Assembly (NCBI GenBank): GCA_013816325.1
Contig: JACDEP010000002.1
Coordinates: 1-15,989, forward strand
Reading direction: 5' to 3'
Origin: Methylotenera sp.
GTDB lineage: Bacteria > Pseudomonadota > Gammaproteobacteria > Burkholderiales > Methylophilaceae
Length of the DNA: 15,989 nt
Shown: piece by piece, positions 7,554-14,533 of the stretch
Layout of the letters: each line of letters starts with the position of its first letter
How positions within the stretch are numbered: the stretch's first letter is position 1
Made by a program: the position numbers and the translations under genes
The notes under the pieces: model-generated
Databases searched by the model: none
Seen by the model: only the letters and a program-made list of their open reading frames with translations
What the model was told of the DNA's origin: nothing

Positions 7554-8165
7554 ATGACAAGATTTATTGTTGCGTTTTTAGGGGTGACCTTAGGGCTAAT
7601 TAATATAAGTTCAAGCTTAGCAATGACTACTGACGAATTATTGCAGCAGGTCGGTAGGCATGTTGTTAAGGTCCAAGTAGGGTTGGTAAATGGCGGTTAT
7701 GGGTTGGGTTCAGGCGTTGTTGTTGCTAAAGACCAGGTCGTGACCAATTGCCACGTAATCACAAATGCAGTTTCTGTCAGTGTGAATGCGAATGGCGAAA
7801 ACTTCAGCGCCAGCGCACTCAAACCAGATTGGCACCATGATTTGTGCATTTTGAAAGTGGAAGGTCTTAACGTGCCGATAGCGAAAATCGGCTCCAGCGA
7901 ACAGTTGAAATATGAACAGGCAGTTTACACCGTAGGCTTTGCCGGATCCTCTCCAAGGCCAAACGGTACTTTCGGTTACGTCAAAGGCTTATACCCTTTA
8001 GATGACAGCGTAGTGGTAAGAGCTAGCAATACTTTCAGGTTAGGCGATAGCGGCGGTGGTATGTTTGATGAAACTGGTAACCTGGTAGGCATCATCACCG
8101 TAAAAAGTCCTGGGCATAATGCGTTTTATTACAACATGCCCGTAGAGTGGTGCAGCGCTTGCTAG
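7554..8165 (+). CDS. Exported trypsin-like serine protease (frameshifted)
   Basis: The first 203 residues form an exported trypsin-like protease related to the DegP/HtrA fold. A signal peptide is visible (residues 1-23, hydrophobic core, SLA before the likely cut), pointing to the periplasm. The catalytic triad is complete: H67 (TNCHVI), D96 (HHDLCIL) and S166 (GDSGGG). I chose the ATG at 7554 because GGAGG (7544-7548) precedes it by five bases and the signal peptide starts there; the ATG at 7536 would add six residues and has no ribosome site. The frame ends WCSAC and stop, right after a segment that should continue as EWVQRLLDK in the next frame. One missing G near 8147-8150 explains this. 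The protease domain may still fold; there is no PDZ domain. The substrate is unknown. Confidence 0.8.
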   Translation: MTRFIVAFLGVTLGLINISSSLAMTTDELLQQVGRHVVKVQVGLVNGGYGLGSGVVVAKDQVVTNCHVITNAVSVSVNANGENFSASALKPDWHHDLCILKVEGLNVPIAKIGSSEQLKYEQAVYTVGFAGSSPRPNGTFGYVKGLYPLDDSVVVRASNTFRLGDSGGGMFDETGNLVGIITVKSPGHNAFYYNMPVEWCSAC

Positions 8166-8572
8166 ATAAAGCCGAACAAAGTATTGTGAGTGAAGTAGCG
8201 CTACCTTTTTGGGCAGAAGCACAAGAAAAATGGCCATATTTCATGAAGATCGTCCAACCGCTTAAAACCGAAAATTGGCAGGAATTAAATAACCTTGCCA
8301 TCCAGTGGTGCGAAAGAGAACCGACCAATACAGAAGCTTTGTTCTATCGTGCAGTAGCGGAATATAGCCTGAAAGATAGTGTAGATGCGGAACAGCACTT
8401 TACCCAGGTAATCGCGAAAAATAGTAACAATAGCAGTGCGCTTTATTATCTGGGCTTGATCGCAAACGAAAACGGCAAACGTATAGAAGCGCTCGACATG
8501 GTTGCTGCACTCAATGTTTTAGACTCTACAACTGCCGCCGAGCTAAAAGTCGCGATGGGAATATCAGACTAA
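8147..8572 (+). pseudogene. TPR-like C-terminal part of the protease, out of frame
   Basis: This is the continuation of the preceding protease gene in the +2 frame. It begins with VQRLLDKAEQ, which joins naturally to the protease residues NMPVEW if one G is restored; the joined frame 7554-8572 would encode 339 residues. About residues 40-125 here look like two degenerate tetratricopeptide repeats (for example EALFYRAVAEYSL and SALYYLGLIANE), a protein-binding fold. The overlap with the upstream frame is 19 bases. The only possible start of its own is a GTG at 8147 without a ribosome site, so independent translation is doubtful. A sequencing error in a G-run is as likely as a true mutation. 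Confidence 0.7.
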
Positions 8573-8662
8573 GCTCAAACTAGTACTTTGTTCAACTATT
8601 GCATGGATAGAGAGCGTTTATTAGCAGAATGATTCTTACTATGAGCTTTGCAATCACAGGTC

Positions 8663-8691
8663 AAGTCTTTCTATTCTGGTAAAGTCTTTCT
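8663..8691 (+). repeat. 10-bp direct repeat upstream of lpdA
   Basis: aagtctttct occurs at 8663-8672 and again at 8682-8691, 19 bases apart start to start, or roughly two helical turns. It lies 35 to 60 bases upstream of a TAAAAT box (8726-8731) that could be the lpdA -10 element. This spacing would suit an activator, but the evidence is slight. Confidence 0.4.
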
Positions 8692-8765
8692 TTTTCCAAG
8701 TGTAAAGTGCAAACCGGTTTAATGTTAAAATCTCGCTAATCGATAAGTTTTAGCGAAGGGTTTGC

Positions 8766-10556
8766 ATGAGTAATTTAGTGGATGTTTTGGTGCCGGATAT
8801 CGGTAACTTTGATAGTGTAGATGTCATTGAAGTGCTGGTAAAAGTGGGTGATGTAATTGCCAAAGAAGACTCACTGATAACAGTGGAATCTGATAAAGCC
8901 TCCATGGATATTCCATCATCACAAGCTGGAACAGTTAAGCAAATTCTAGTTAAAGTCGGCGACAAAGTCGCCAAAGGTACGCTGCTTTTGCAGGTTGAAG
9001 CGGAATCTGCTAAACCGCTTGCTTTAGAGGCGAAGTCACAACAAGGCAACAAGGGGCAAGACGCGCAGGCAGTACAAGAGGCGCAACCAGCTTCGAGCAG
9101 CGCAGCTAATACAACTGTGGCCAGTCTGGTGTCGCAAGTGTCTGATTTACATACTGAAGTAGTAGTTTTAGGCTCTGGCCCTGGCGGCTATACCGCCGCT
9201 TTTCGGGCCGCTGATCTAGGTAAAAAAGTAGTATTGATAGAGCGCTACTCAACTTTGGGTGGCGTGTGCCTTAACGTTGGTTGTATTCCTTCAAAAGCCT
9301 TATTACACACCGCTAAAATAATCACAGAAGCTGAGGAGACCTCACACCACGGCGTAACCTTTGGCACACCACAAGTGGATTTAGACCAACTGCGTAATTG
9401 GAAAGCCAATGATGTAGTGGCAAAACTTACTGGCGGTTTGGCGCAAATGGCTAAGCAACGCGAAGTAACCACTATTCAAGGTGTAGGCAAGTTTGCTAGC
9501 CCTAACCAAATCGCTGTTACCGCGGCAGACGGTAAAGTGACTACGGTTTCATTCGATAATGCGATTATCGCCGCCGGTTCGCAAGCCACTAAATTCCCGG
9601 GTGCTCCGGAGGATATGCGCATCATGGACTCTACTGGCGCTTTAGAATTGGCTGACATTCCAAAACGCATGCTGGTGATAGGCGGCGGGATTATCGGTTT
9701 GGAAATGGGGACAGTTTATGATGCGCTAGGAACTAAAGTCAGCGTTGTAGAGTTTATGGATGGCTTGATTCAAGGCTGTGACCGTGATTTGGTGCGCCCA
9801 TTGCAAAAACGCATGGAAAAGCGCTTTGAAAAAATTATGCTGTCAACCAAAGTATCGAAAATTGACGCACAAAAAGATGGCATTCATGTGAGTTTTGAAG
9901 GCACAGATGCACCTAAGGAAGCGCAAATATACGACCGTGTTTTAGTCTCTATCGGTCGTAAACCAAACGGCAAGAACATCGGCGCTGAGAATGCCGGAGT
10001 TGCCGTTGATGACCGTGGGTTCATTGCCGTTGATAAACAAATGCGCACTAATGTGCCGCATATTTTCGCCATCGGTGATATTGTGGGGCAGCCAATGCTG
10101 GCGCATAAAGCCACGCATGAAGCAAAAGTGGCAGCAGAAGTAATTGCCGGTCATAAAACCGAATTTGTAGCGAGCGTGATTCCATCGGTTGCTTATACAG
10201 ACCCAGAGGTGGCTTGGGTTGGCGTTACCGAAACTGAAGCTAAAGCTAATGGCCTCGAAATAGAAAAAGCTTCATTCCCCTGGGCGGCCAGTGGCCGTGC
10301 GCTTTCAATCGCCCGAACTGAGGGTACAACCAAACTGATCTTTGATAAAGAAACTCATCGTGTGATTGGCGCAGGTATTGTTGGCGTGAATGCAGGCGAG
10401 TTGCTAGCGGAAGCCGTGCTTGCAATTGAGATGGGGGCTGATGCCCATGACCTGGGCTTAACCATACATGCACATCCCACATTATCTGAAACGATCTGCT
10501 TCGCGGCAGAGATGAAAGAAGGTACGATTACCGATCTTTATATTAAGAAAAGATAA
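8766..10556 (+). CDS. lpdA: Dihydrolipoamide dehydrogenase (E3) with lipoyl domain
   Basis: Lpd is the FAD enzyme that reoxidises dihydrolipoamide and reduces NAD+, closing the PDH cycle. The 596 residues are longer than the usual 470 or so because an extra lipoyl domain is fused in front (1-80, lipoyl lysine K44). A linker of about 50 residues follows. The flavoprotein core begins with the dinucleotide-binding motif GSGPGG (about 136-141), the redox disulfide is C168/C173 (CLNVGC), and a second nucleotide motif is GGGIIG. The catalytic pair H570/E575 (HPTLSE) is intact. Such lipoyl-Lpd fusions are known from Neisseria and other betaproteobacteria. A GAAGGG ribosome site (8754-8759) precedes the ATG. 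The gene is separated from aceEF by a terminator and the protease gene. Confidence 0.97.
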   Translation: MSNLVDVLVPDIGNFDSVDVIEVLVKVGDVIAKEDSLITVESDKASMDIPSSQAGTVKQILVKVGDKVAKGTLLLQVEAESAKPLALEAKSQQGNKGQDAQAVQEAQPASSSAANTTVASLVSQVSDLHTEVVVLGSGPGGYTAAFRAADLGKKVVLIERYSTLGGVCLNVGCIPSKALLHTAKIITEAEETSHHGVTFGTPQVDLDQLRNWKANDVVAKLTGGLAQMAKQREVTTIQGVGKFASPNQIAVTAADGKVTTVSFDNAIIAAGSQATKFPGAPEDMRIMDSTGALELADIPKRMLVIGGGIIGLEMGTVYDALGTKVSVVEFMDGLIQGCDRDLVRPLQKRMEKRFEKIMLSTKVSKIDAQKDGIHVSFEGTDAPKEAQIYDRVLVSIGRKPNGKNIGAENAGVAVDDRGFIAVDKQMRTNVPHIFAIGDIVGQPMLAHKATHEAKVAAEVIAGHKTEFVASVIPSVAYTDPEVAWVGVTETEAKANGLEIEKASFPWAASGRALSIARTEGTTKLIFDKETHRVIGAGIVGVNAGELLAEAVLAIEMGADAHDLGLTIHAHPTLSETICFAAEMKEGTITDLYIKKR

Positions 10557-10562
10557 GCGGTA

Positions 10563-11927
10563 ATGAGTGCTGACTTTCTAGCAAAGTTAACCCAGCAATT
10601 CCCACAAGACAGGGTCTATACCGACCCTGTCGATTGTTATGCTTATGCATACGACAATTCACGCAACTTCCATTCCCCAATCGCTGTAGTATTTCCGTTG
10701 ACGACGGAAGAAGTGCAGACAGTTATCTTATTGTGTAATGCCCACAAAGTTCCAGTAGTGCCACGTGGACGTGGTACCGGCACTGCGGGTGGCAGCGTAC
10801 CCGAAGCTGGCGGTGTTGCGTTGTCATTAGAGCGCATGAATAAAATCATTAGCGTAGACCCTGATAACCGCATGGCGATTATTGAGCCGGGCGTGCTGAA
10901 TCAGGAACTGCAGGATGTCATTAAAAAGGTAGGGTTTTTCTGGCCGCCGGATCCTTCTAGCGCAGCATATTGCAGTATCGGCGGCAACCTCGCGACTTGT
11001 GCCGCAGGGCCTCATGCCGTGAAATACGGCGTAGCGCGTGACCATGTACTTGGTCTAAAAGCCGTCACCGGTAATGGCGATATTATTAAAACTGGCTGTT
11101 ACACCAGCAAGGGCGTAGTGGGCTATGATTTAACACGTTTATTGGTAGGTTCAGAAGGCACGCTCGCGGTGATAGTAGAGGCAACCCTTAAACTGACGCC
11201 CTTACCAAAATATACAGGTGGGTTAACTGCGGAATTTGTAGATACTTATAGTTGCGCCAAAGCGATTGCCGCCATTATGGCGCAGCCTTACACACCAAGT
11301 GCCTTGGAGTTTTTGGATAACGGCGCGCTCAATTTAATTCGTAGCCGCCACCTAAACCTATTGCCTGAAAATGCCAAAGCTTATTTGATGATCGAAGTAG
11401 ATGGGTCACAACAAGAGATTGTTGAAGCCACTGAAGCGATATTGCAGGCTTGCCAAGTCCCCGGGTTGATTGAAGCAAAACCGGCAGAAGATACTAAAGC
11501 CTTATGGGCTGCGCGCAAGGCCTTATCACCGCTGCTCAAAGATATTGCGCCTAAAAAAATCAACGAAGACATTGCCGTGCCAGTTTCTCACTTGCCAGAG
11601 TTGCTGACCGGTTTGGAAAAACTTGCTGCGCAATATCAAATTTCTAACGTGAATTTTGGGCATGCCGGTAATGGCAATATTCACGTGAATCTGCTGGTGA
11701 ATCCGGATAATGCCGATGAAATGAAGCGGGCTTATGAATGCCTGGATGAAGTGTTTTCCCTGGTGCTGTCTCTACAAGGGACGCTATCAGGCGAGCATGG
11801 AGTAGGCATGGCAAAACGCCCATTCGTACCCCGCGAGATTGATAAAACCACAATGAACCTGATGAAGGCCGTTAAGCTTACATTTGACCCGGCTAATATT
11901 TTGAATCCCGGAAAAATTTTCCCGTAA
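10563..11927 (+). CDS. FAD-linked oxidase, GlcD/D-lactate dehydrogenase family
   Basis: This 454-residue flavoprotein belongs to the FAD_binding_4 / FAD-oxidase C family, which includes glycolate oxidase subunit GlcD and D-lactate dehydrogenases. The N-terminal FAD domain has the PP-loop PRGRGTGTAGG (68-78). The C-terminal domain carries H367 and H374 (GHAGNGNIHVN) and GEHGVG (410-415), the usual substrate/metal site. The length fits GlcD-like proteins. No glcE or glcF lies beside it, so a single-subunit D-lactate or related 2-hydroxyacid dehydrogenase is equally possible. It starts 6 bases after lpdA stops, so the two genes are probably co-transcribed; D-lactate oxidation would deliver pyruvate to the PDH complex. 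The function at family level is firm, the substrate is not. Confidence 0.88.
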   Translation: MSADFLAKLTQQFPQDRVYTDPVDCYAYAYDNSRNFHSPIAVVFPLTTEEVQTVILLCNAHKVPVVPRGRGTGTAGGSVPEAGGVALSLERMNKIISVDPDNRMAIIEPGVLNQELQDVIKKVGFFWPPDPSSAAYCSIGGNLATCAAGPHAVKYGVARDHVLGLKAVTGNGDIIKTGCYTSKGVVGYDLTRLLVGSEGTLAVIVEATLKLTPLPKYTGGLTAEFVDTYSCAKAIAAIMAQPYTPSALEFLDNGALNLIRSRHLNLLPENAKAYLMIEVDGSQQEIVEATEAILQACQVPGLIEAKPAEDTKALWAARKALSPLLKDIAPKKINEDIAVPVSHLPELLTGLEKLAAQYQISNVNFGHAGNGNIHVNLLVNPDNADEMKRAYECLDEVFSLVLSLQGTLSGEHGVGMAKRPFVPREIDKTTMNLMKAVKLTFDPANILNPGKIFP

Positions 11928-11943
11928 GGCTATTAAATTTCAA

Positions 11944-12603
11944 CTAATTAGGGCAGCTGACTTCTTTTAGATTAGCCGCTGGGAACTCTGGCTTCAATTT
12001 CCTTAGCGTAGCAATCTCAGTATCTGTTAGACCAGTGAGCAATAGACTAGAATGCACTTTACCCTGGTTGCGTAAGGCTTTCACTGCATCTTTGACACCT
12101 TTTGTTTTAAGTTCATTAAGTAGTTTAGTCGCTAATTGTTCATCTTCAAAAACGCCAAAAGAAATTGCATTTTTCCATTTTGGTTCCTGTACCACAAAAA
12201 TATCTTCAATCCCCAAAGCTTTTAATTCAGCGGCTTTTGCCAATGCTTCCTGAGGTGATTTCAACGGTGGCTTATATATCCAGAAACGCTTGGCGTCTTG
12301 CGAGGTTTCGGATTTCACGGTGGCTTGCAGCGATAGCTTGATTAATTCCCCTTGTGCCGTGGCAAGGTTGTTATCAGAAAATACACCCCATTCCATACAC
12401 GCTTTAGCGATATCCAGCGGCGGTGGCGGCGTAGCCACTTTTTTTGGCATGGCTTCAATTTGCTGTTGATTCAATACTGTAATTTTTTCGGGACTGATTT
12501 CCGTGAATTGCTGTTGCGGGACGCTTGGTAAAAAAAGCTCTCGGTTGAAATAAGCCAATAAGCCTAGATTGACCAATATCAGGAACAAAACCAAAACTCT
12601 CAT
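11944..12603 (-). CDS. Membrane-anchored SPOR-domain protein
   Basis: The 219-residue protein has one N-terminal membrane segment (residues 3-19, VLVLFLILVNLGLLAYF) and is otherwise periplasmic. A Pro-rich linker (about 57-63) leads to two repeated modules that resemble SPOR domains: WGVFSDNNLATAQGEL (72-87) and SFGVFEDEQLATKLLNEL (148-165). SPOR domains bind denuded glycan strands at the division septum. Its start codon lies 6 bases after the coaX stop codon, with only a weak ribosome site, so translation is probably coupled to coaX. A SPOR-type gene after birA and coaX is common in betaproteobacteria. The exact role is unknown. Confidence 0.75.
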   Translation of the reverse strand: MRVLVLFLILVNLGLLAYFNRELFLPSVPQQQFTEISPEKITVLNQQQIEAMPKKVATPPPPLDIAKACMEWGVFSDNNLATAQGELIKLSLQATVKSETSQDAKRFWIYKPPLKSPQEALAKAAELKALGIEDIFVVQEPKWKNAISFGVFEDEQLATKLLNELKTKGVKDAVKALRNQGKVHSSLLLTGLTDTEIATLRKLKPEFPAANLKEVSCPN

Positions 12604-12609
12604 TGCGTA

Positions 12610-13404
12610 TCACTTTGCATAATTATTGTCTTTTTTTATATTTACTTTGGCTAAACTCAACAGGTACAAGCCCTGTAAAACCAGATTATCTACGATGATG
12701 GCCTGGTTTGTCACGTTGCCAATATCGTGCTGGATTAGCTGCCGATGAATAGTAGTGGCATTTCCGCCACTCATCAAAATCCACGGAGCTTTGTCTGTTT
12801 TCTTCTGTAGTTCCTGCACCATAAGCGTAATAGCCCCGACGATAGCATAGTGTGTACCGGCATATATCGCGTCATTAGTGCTAGTAGCGAATATGTCGAT
12901 AGTACTTTCTTTCCGGGCATTCTGTATGGGTAGCTGTGCAGTGCCGAGATACAGACTCTGCTGCATGAGGTCTATACCCGGCATAATCAAGCCGCCGTTA
13001 AAGGTTGCATTCTCAAGTGCATCTATAGTGACTGCCGTACCGGCGTTCACTACCACGCAAGGCGCCTGCTTGATATGCCAAGCGGCAATGAGCGCGGCCC
13101 AACGATCGGTGCCGAGCTTTTCGGGCTGCGGATAACTATTTTTCACCCCGCAGGCTTCAGTTTGCGATGCTACCCAATGCGTATTAGCATGATTCGCTAG
13201 CAGCGTTTTAAGTTGCGTTTCAATGATGTTGCCAGCTACATTTGAAATGACGACCTGCTCAGCAGCAGGGAAGCGCAAGCCTGCCAATTCGGTATTCAGG
13301 CAAGCGCCATGCCCGGTTAGCCTGCCAGTGGCATTGAATAAGCCCCATTTAACTCGTGTGTTACCGGCATCAATCGCCAGTATGTTATTTGATATGCTAG
13401 TCAT
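12610..13404 (-). CDS. coaX: Type III pantothenate kinase
   Basis: CoaX phosphorylates pantothenate, the first step of coenzyme A synthesis, in the cytosol. With the start at 13404 it has 264 residues, normal for the family. The ASKHA-fold phosphate motif DAGNTRVKWG is at 12-21, the catalytic aspartate is D100 in GTDRW (98-102), and NAGTAVT (120-126) and GGLIMPG (137-143) complete the active site. Upstream in-frame ATGs at 13425 and 13470 would overlap birA and add residues that do not look like CoaX, so I prefer 13404, 10 bases after the birA stop codon. No strong ribosome site supports any of these starts; coupling to birA is likely. Confidence 0.93.
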   Translation of the reverse strand: MTSISNNILAIDAGNTRVKWGLFNATGRLTGHGACLNTELAGLRFPAAEQVVISNVAGNIIETQLKTLLANHANTHWVASQTEACGVKNSYPQPEKLGTDRWAALIAAWHIKQAPCVVVNAGTAVTIDALENATFNGGLIMPGIDLMQQSLYLGTAQLPIQNARKESTIDIFATSTNDAIYAGTHYAIVGAITLMVQELQKKTDKAPWILMSGGNATTIHRQLIQHDIGNVTNQAIIVDNLVLQGLYLLSLAKVNIKKDNNYAK

Positions 13405-13414
13405 CACCGTTTGC

Positions 13415-14395
13415 CTATGAGACATTCGCCCGTAAACTAATCTCACCGGATGAAAAACGCTGTTCACCAAGCGCTGTTTTCACTAACAAAATGCCGTCTT
13501 CAGCCACGTCTATCGCGGTGCCTGTGGTTTCGCGGCCATCCGGGTGCAGCATGCGTACTGGTTTTAGGTGGTAGGCATGGTGTTTAAGCCATTCGCCACG
13601 CACATTTGCGAAGCCGTTTTGTTCAAAATCGCTGAGTACTGCGGCTAAGTGTTTTAGCACTGCGCCGAGCAGTTCATTCGCATTAATATTCTTTGTTGAT
13701 GCACTATTGAGGTCAATCGCCGGTTGGTCAATCTGCTGCTTGATATTGCTCGGCAAGTTCAGGTTGATGCCCACACCAATCACAGCGGCACTGGGGCCTT
13801 CCATATCGCCTTGTAATTCTATCAATATGCCAGCCAGCTTTTCACCGCCTATCAGCACATCATTTGGCCATTTGAGCTGAGCCTCGCTGACTCCGGCTTC
13901 ATGCAGGGCGCGTATCAGCGCAACGCCCACCGCCAAACTCAAGCCAGAGAGTGCAGATGCCCCGCATTGAAAGCGCCAAAGCAGTGAGAAAGTCAGGCTG
14001 GCGCCCAACCCAGCCTGCCAGCTACGCCCACGACGACCGCGGCCTTTGGTTTGCAGGTTTGCCACTATACAAGTGGCATGCGCTCCACCCGCGCTGGCTT
14101 TTTTCATCAGGTAAGAATTGGTCGATTCTAAATGGTCATGCACTTCCAACTTGAACCAGGCGCGCTGTTCGCCAATCGCATTTAAAATGCTTTGCTCGTC
14201 TAATAATATAATGGCACGGGGCAATTTATAGCCACGCCCGCGTACTGAAAAAATCTCAACGCCCAATGCTTCAGCATCCTGCACTGCGTTCCATACCGTT
14301 GCGCGGCTGGTTTTGAAGTGGCTGGCAATAGCCTCACCGGAATGGAATTTGCCATCCGTGAGCATCCGTAAAATAGGGAAAGTAAGGGCATTCAT
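13415..14395 (-). CDS. birA: Biotin-protein ligase, probably also biotin repressor
   Basis: BirA activates biotin with ATP and attaches it to the acetyl-CoA carboxylase carrier protein. The 326 residues from the ATG at 14395 comprise an N-terminal winged helix-turn-helix (about 15-60, SGEAIASHFKTSRATVWNAV) and the ligase domain. That domain has the biotin-binding loop GRGRRGRSW (118-126), KWPNDVLIGG (175-184) and the catalytic lysine K187 in EKLAGIL. A C-terminal SH3-like domain follows. The DNA-binding domain suggests it can also repress biotin genes, but no operator is visible here. A longer frame up to 14464 exists, but its added residues do not fit the family. It is the first gene of birA-coaX-SPOR and is divergent from glnS. 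Confidence 0.94.
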   Translation of the reverse strand: MNALTFPILRMLTDGKFHSGEAIASHFKTSRATVWNAVQDAEALGVEIFSVRGRGYKLPRAIILLDEQSILNAIGEQRAWFKLEVHDHLESTNSYLMKKASAGGAHATCIVANLQTKGRGRRGRSWQAGLGASLTFSLLWRFQCGASALSGLSLAVGVALIRALHEAGVSEAQLKWPNDVLIGGEKLAGILIELQGDMEGPSAAVIGVGINLNLPSNIKQQIDQPAIDLNSASTKNINANELLGAVLKHLAAVLSDFEQNGFANVRGEWLKHHAYHLKPVRMLHPDGRETTGTAIDVAEDGILLVKTALGEQRFSSGEISLRANVS

Positions 14396-14533
14396 GTTTG
14401 AGTGAAGTTTATCACAGCAGTTAATAAAATCAGGTGGCGGCTTCGCCCTGAGAGATAAGCCCATAGATAATGCAAAGCCATGCCAACCGTGTAAAATATG
14501 CCTAACTACCTTGACTTAATTTGAATAAAAAAC

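Noticed and set aside
8140..8170. Programmed ribosomal frameshift joining protease and TPR frames
   Set aside because: There is no slippery heptamer or nearby strong downstream hairpin; a one-base deletion or sequencing error is simpler.
13405..13470. Longer coaX starting at 13470 or 13425
   Set aside because: The extra residues overlap the birA end, do not resemble CoaX N-termini, and no ribosome site favours them.
1861..14340. Many small open frames opposite the large genes
   Set aside because: They overlap well-supported genes in other frames, lack ribosome sites and show no protein family features.
14511..14516. TTGACT as the -35 box of glnS
   Set aside because: It is only 17 bases before the start codon, leaving no room for a -10 box and leader.
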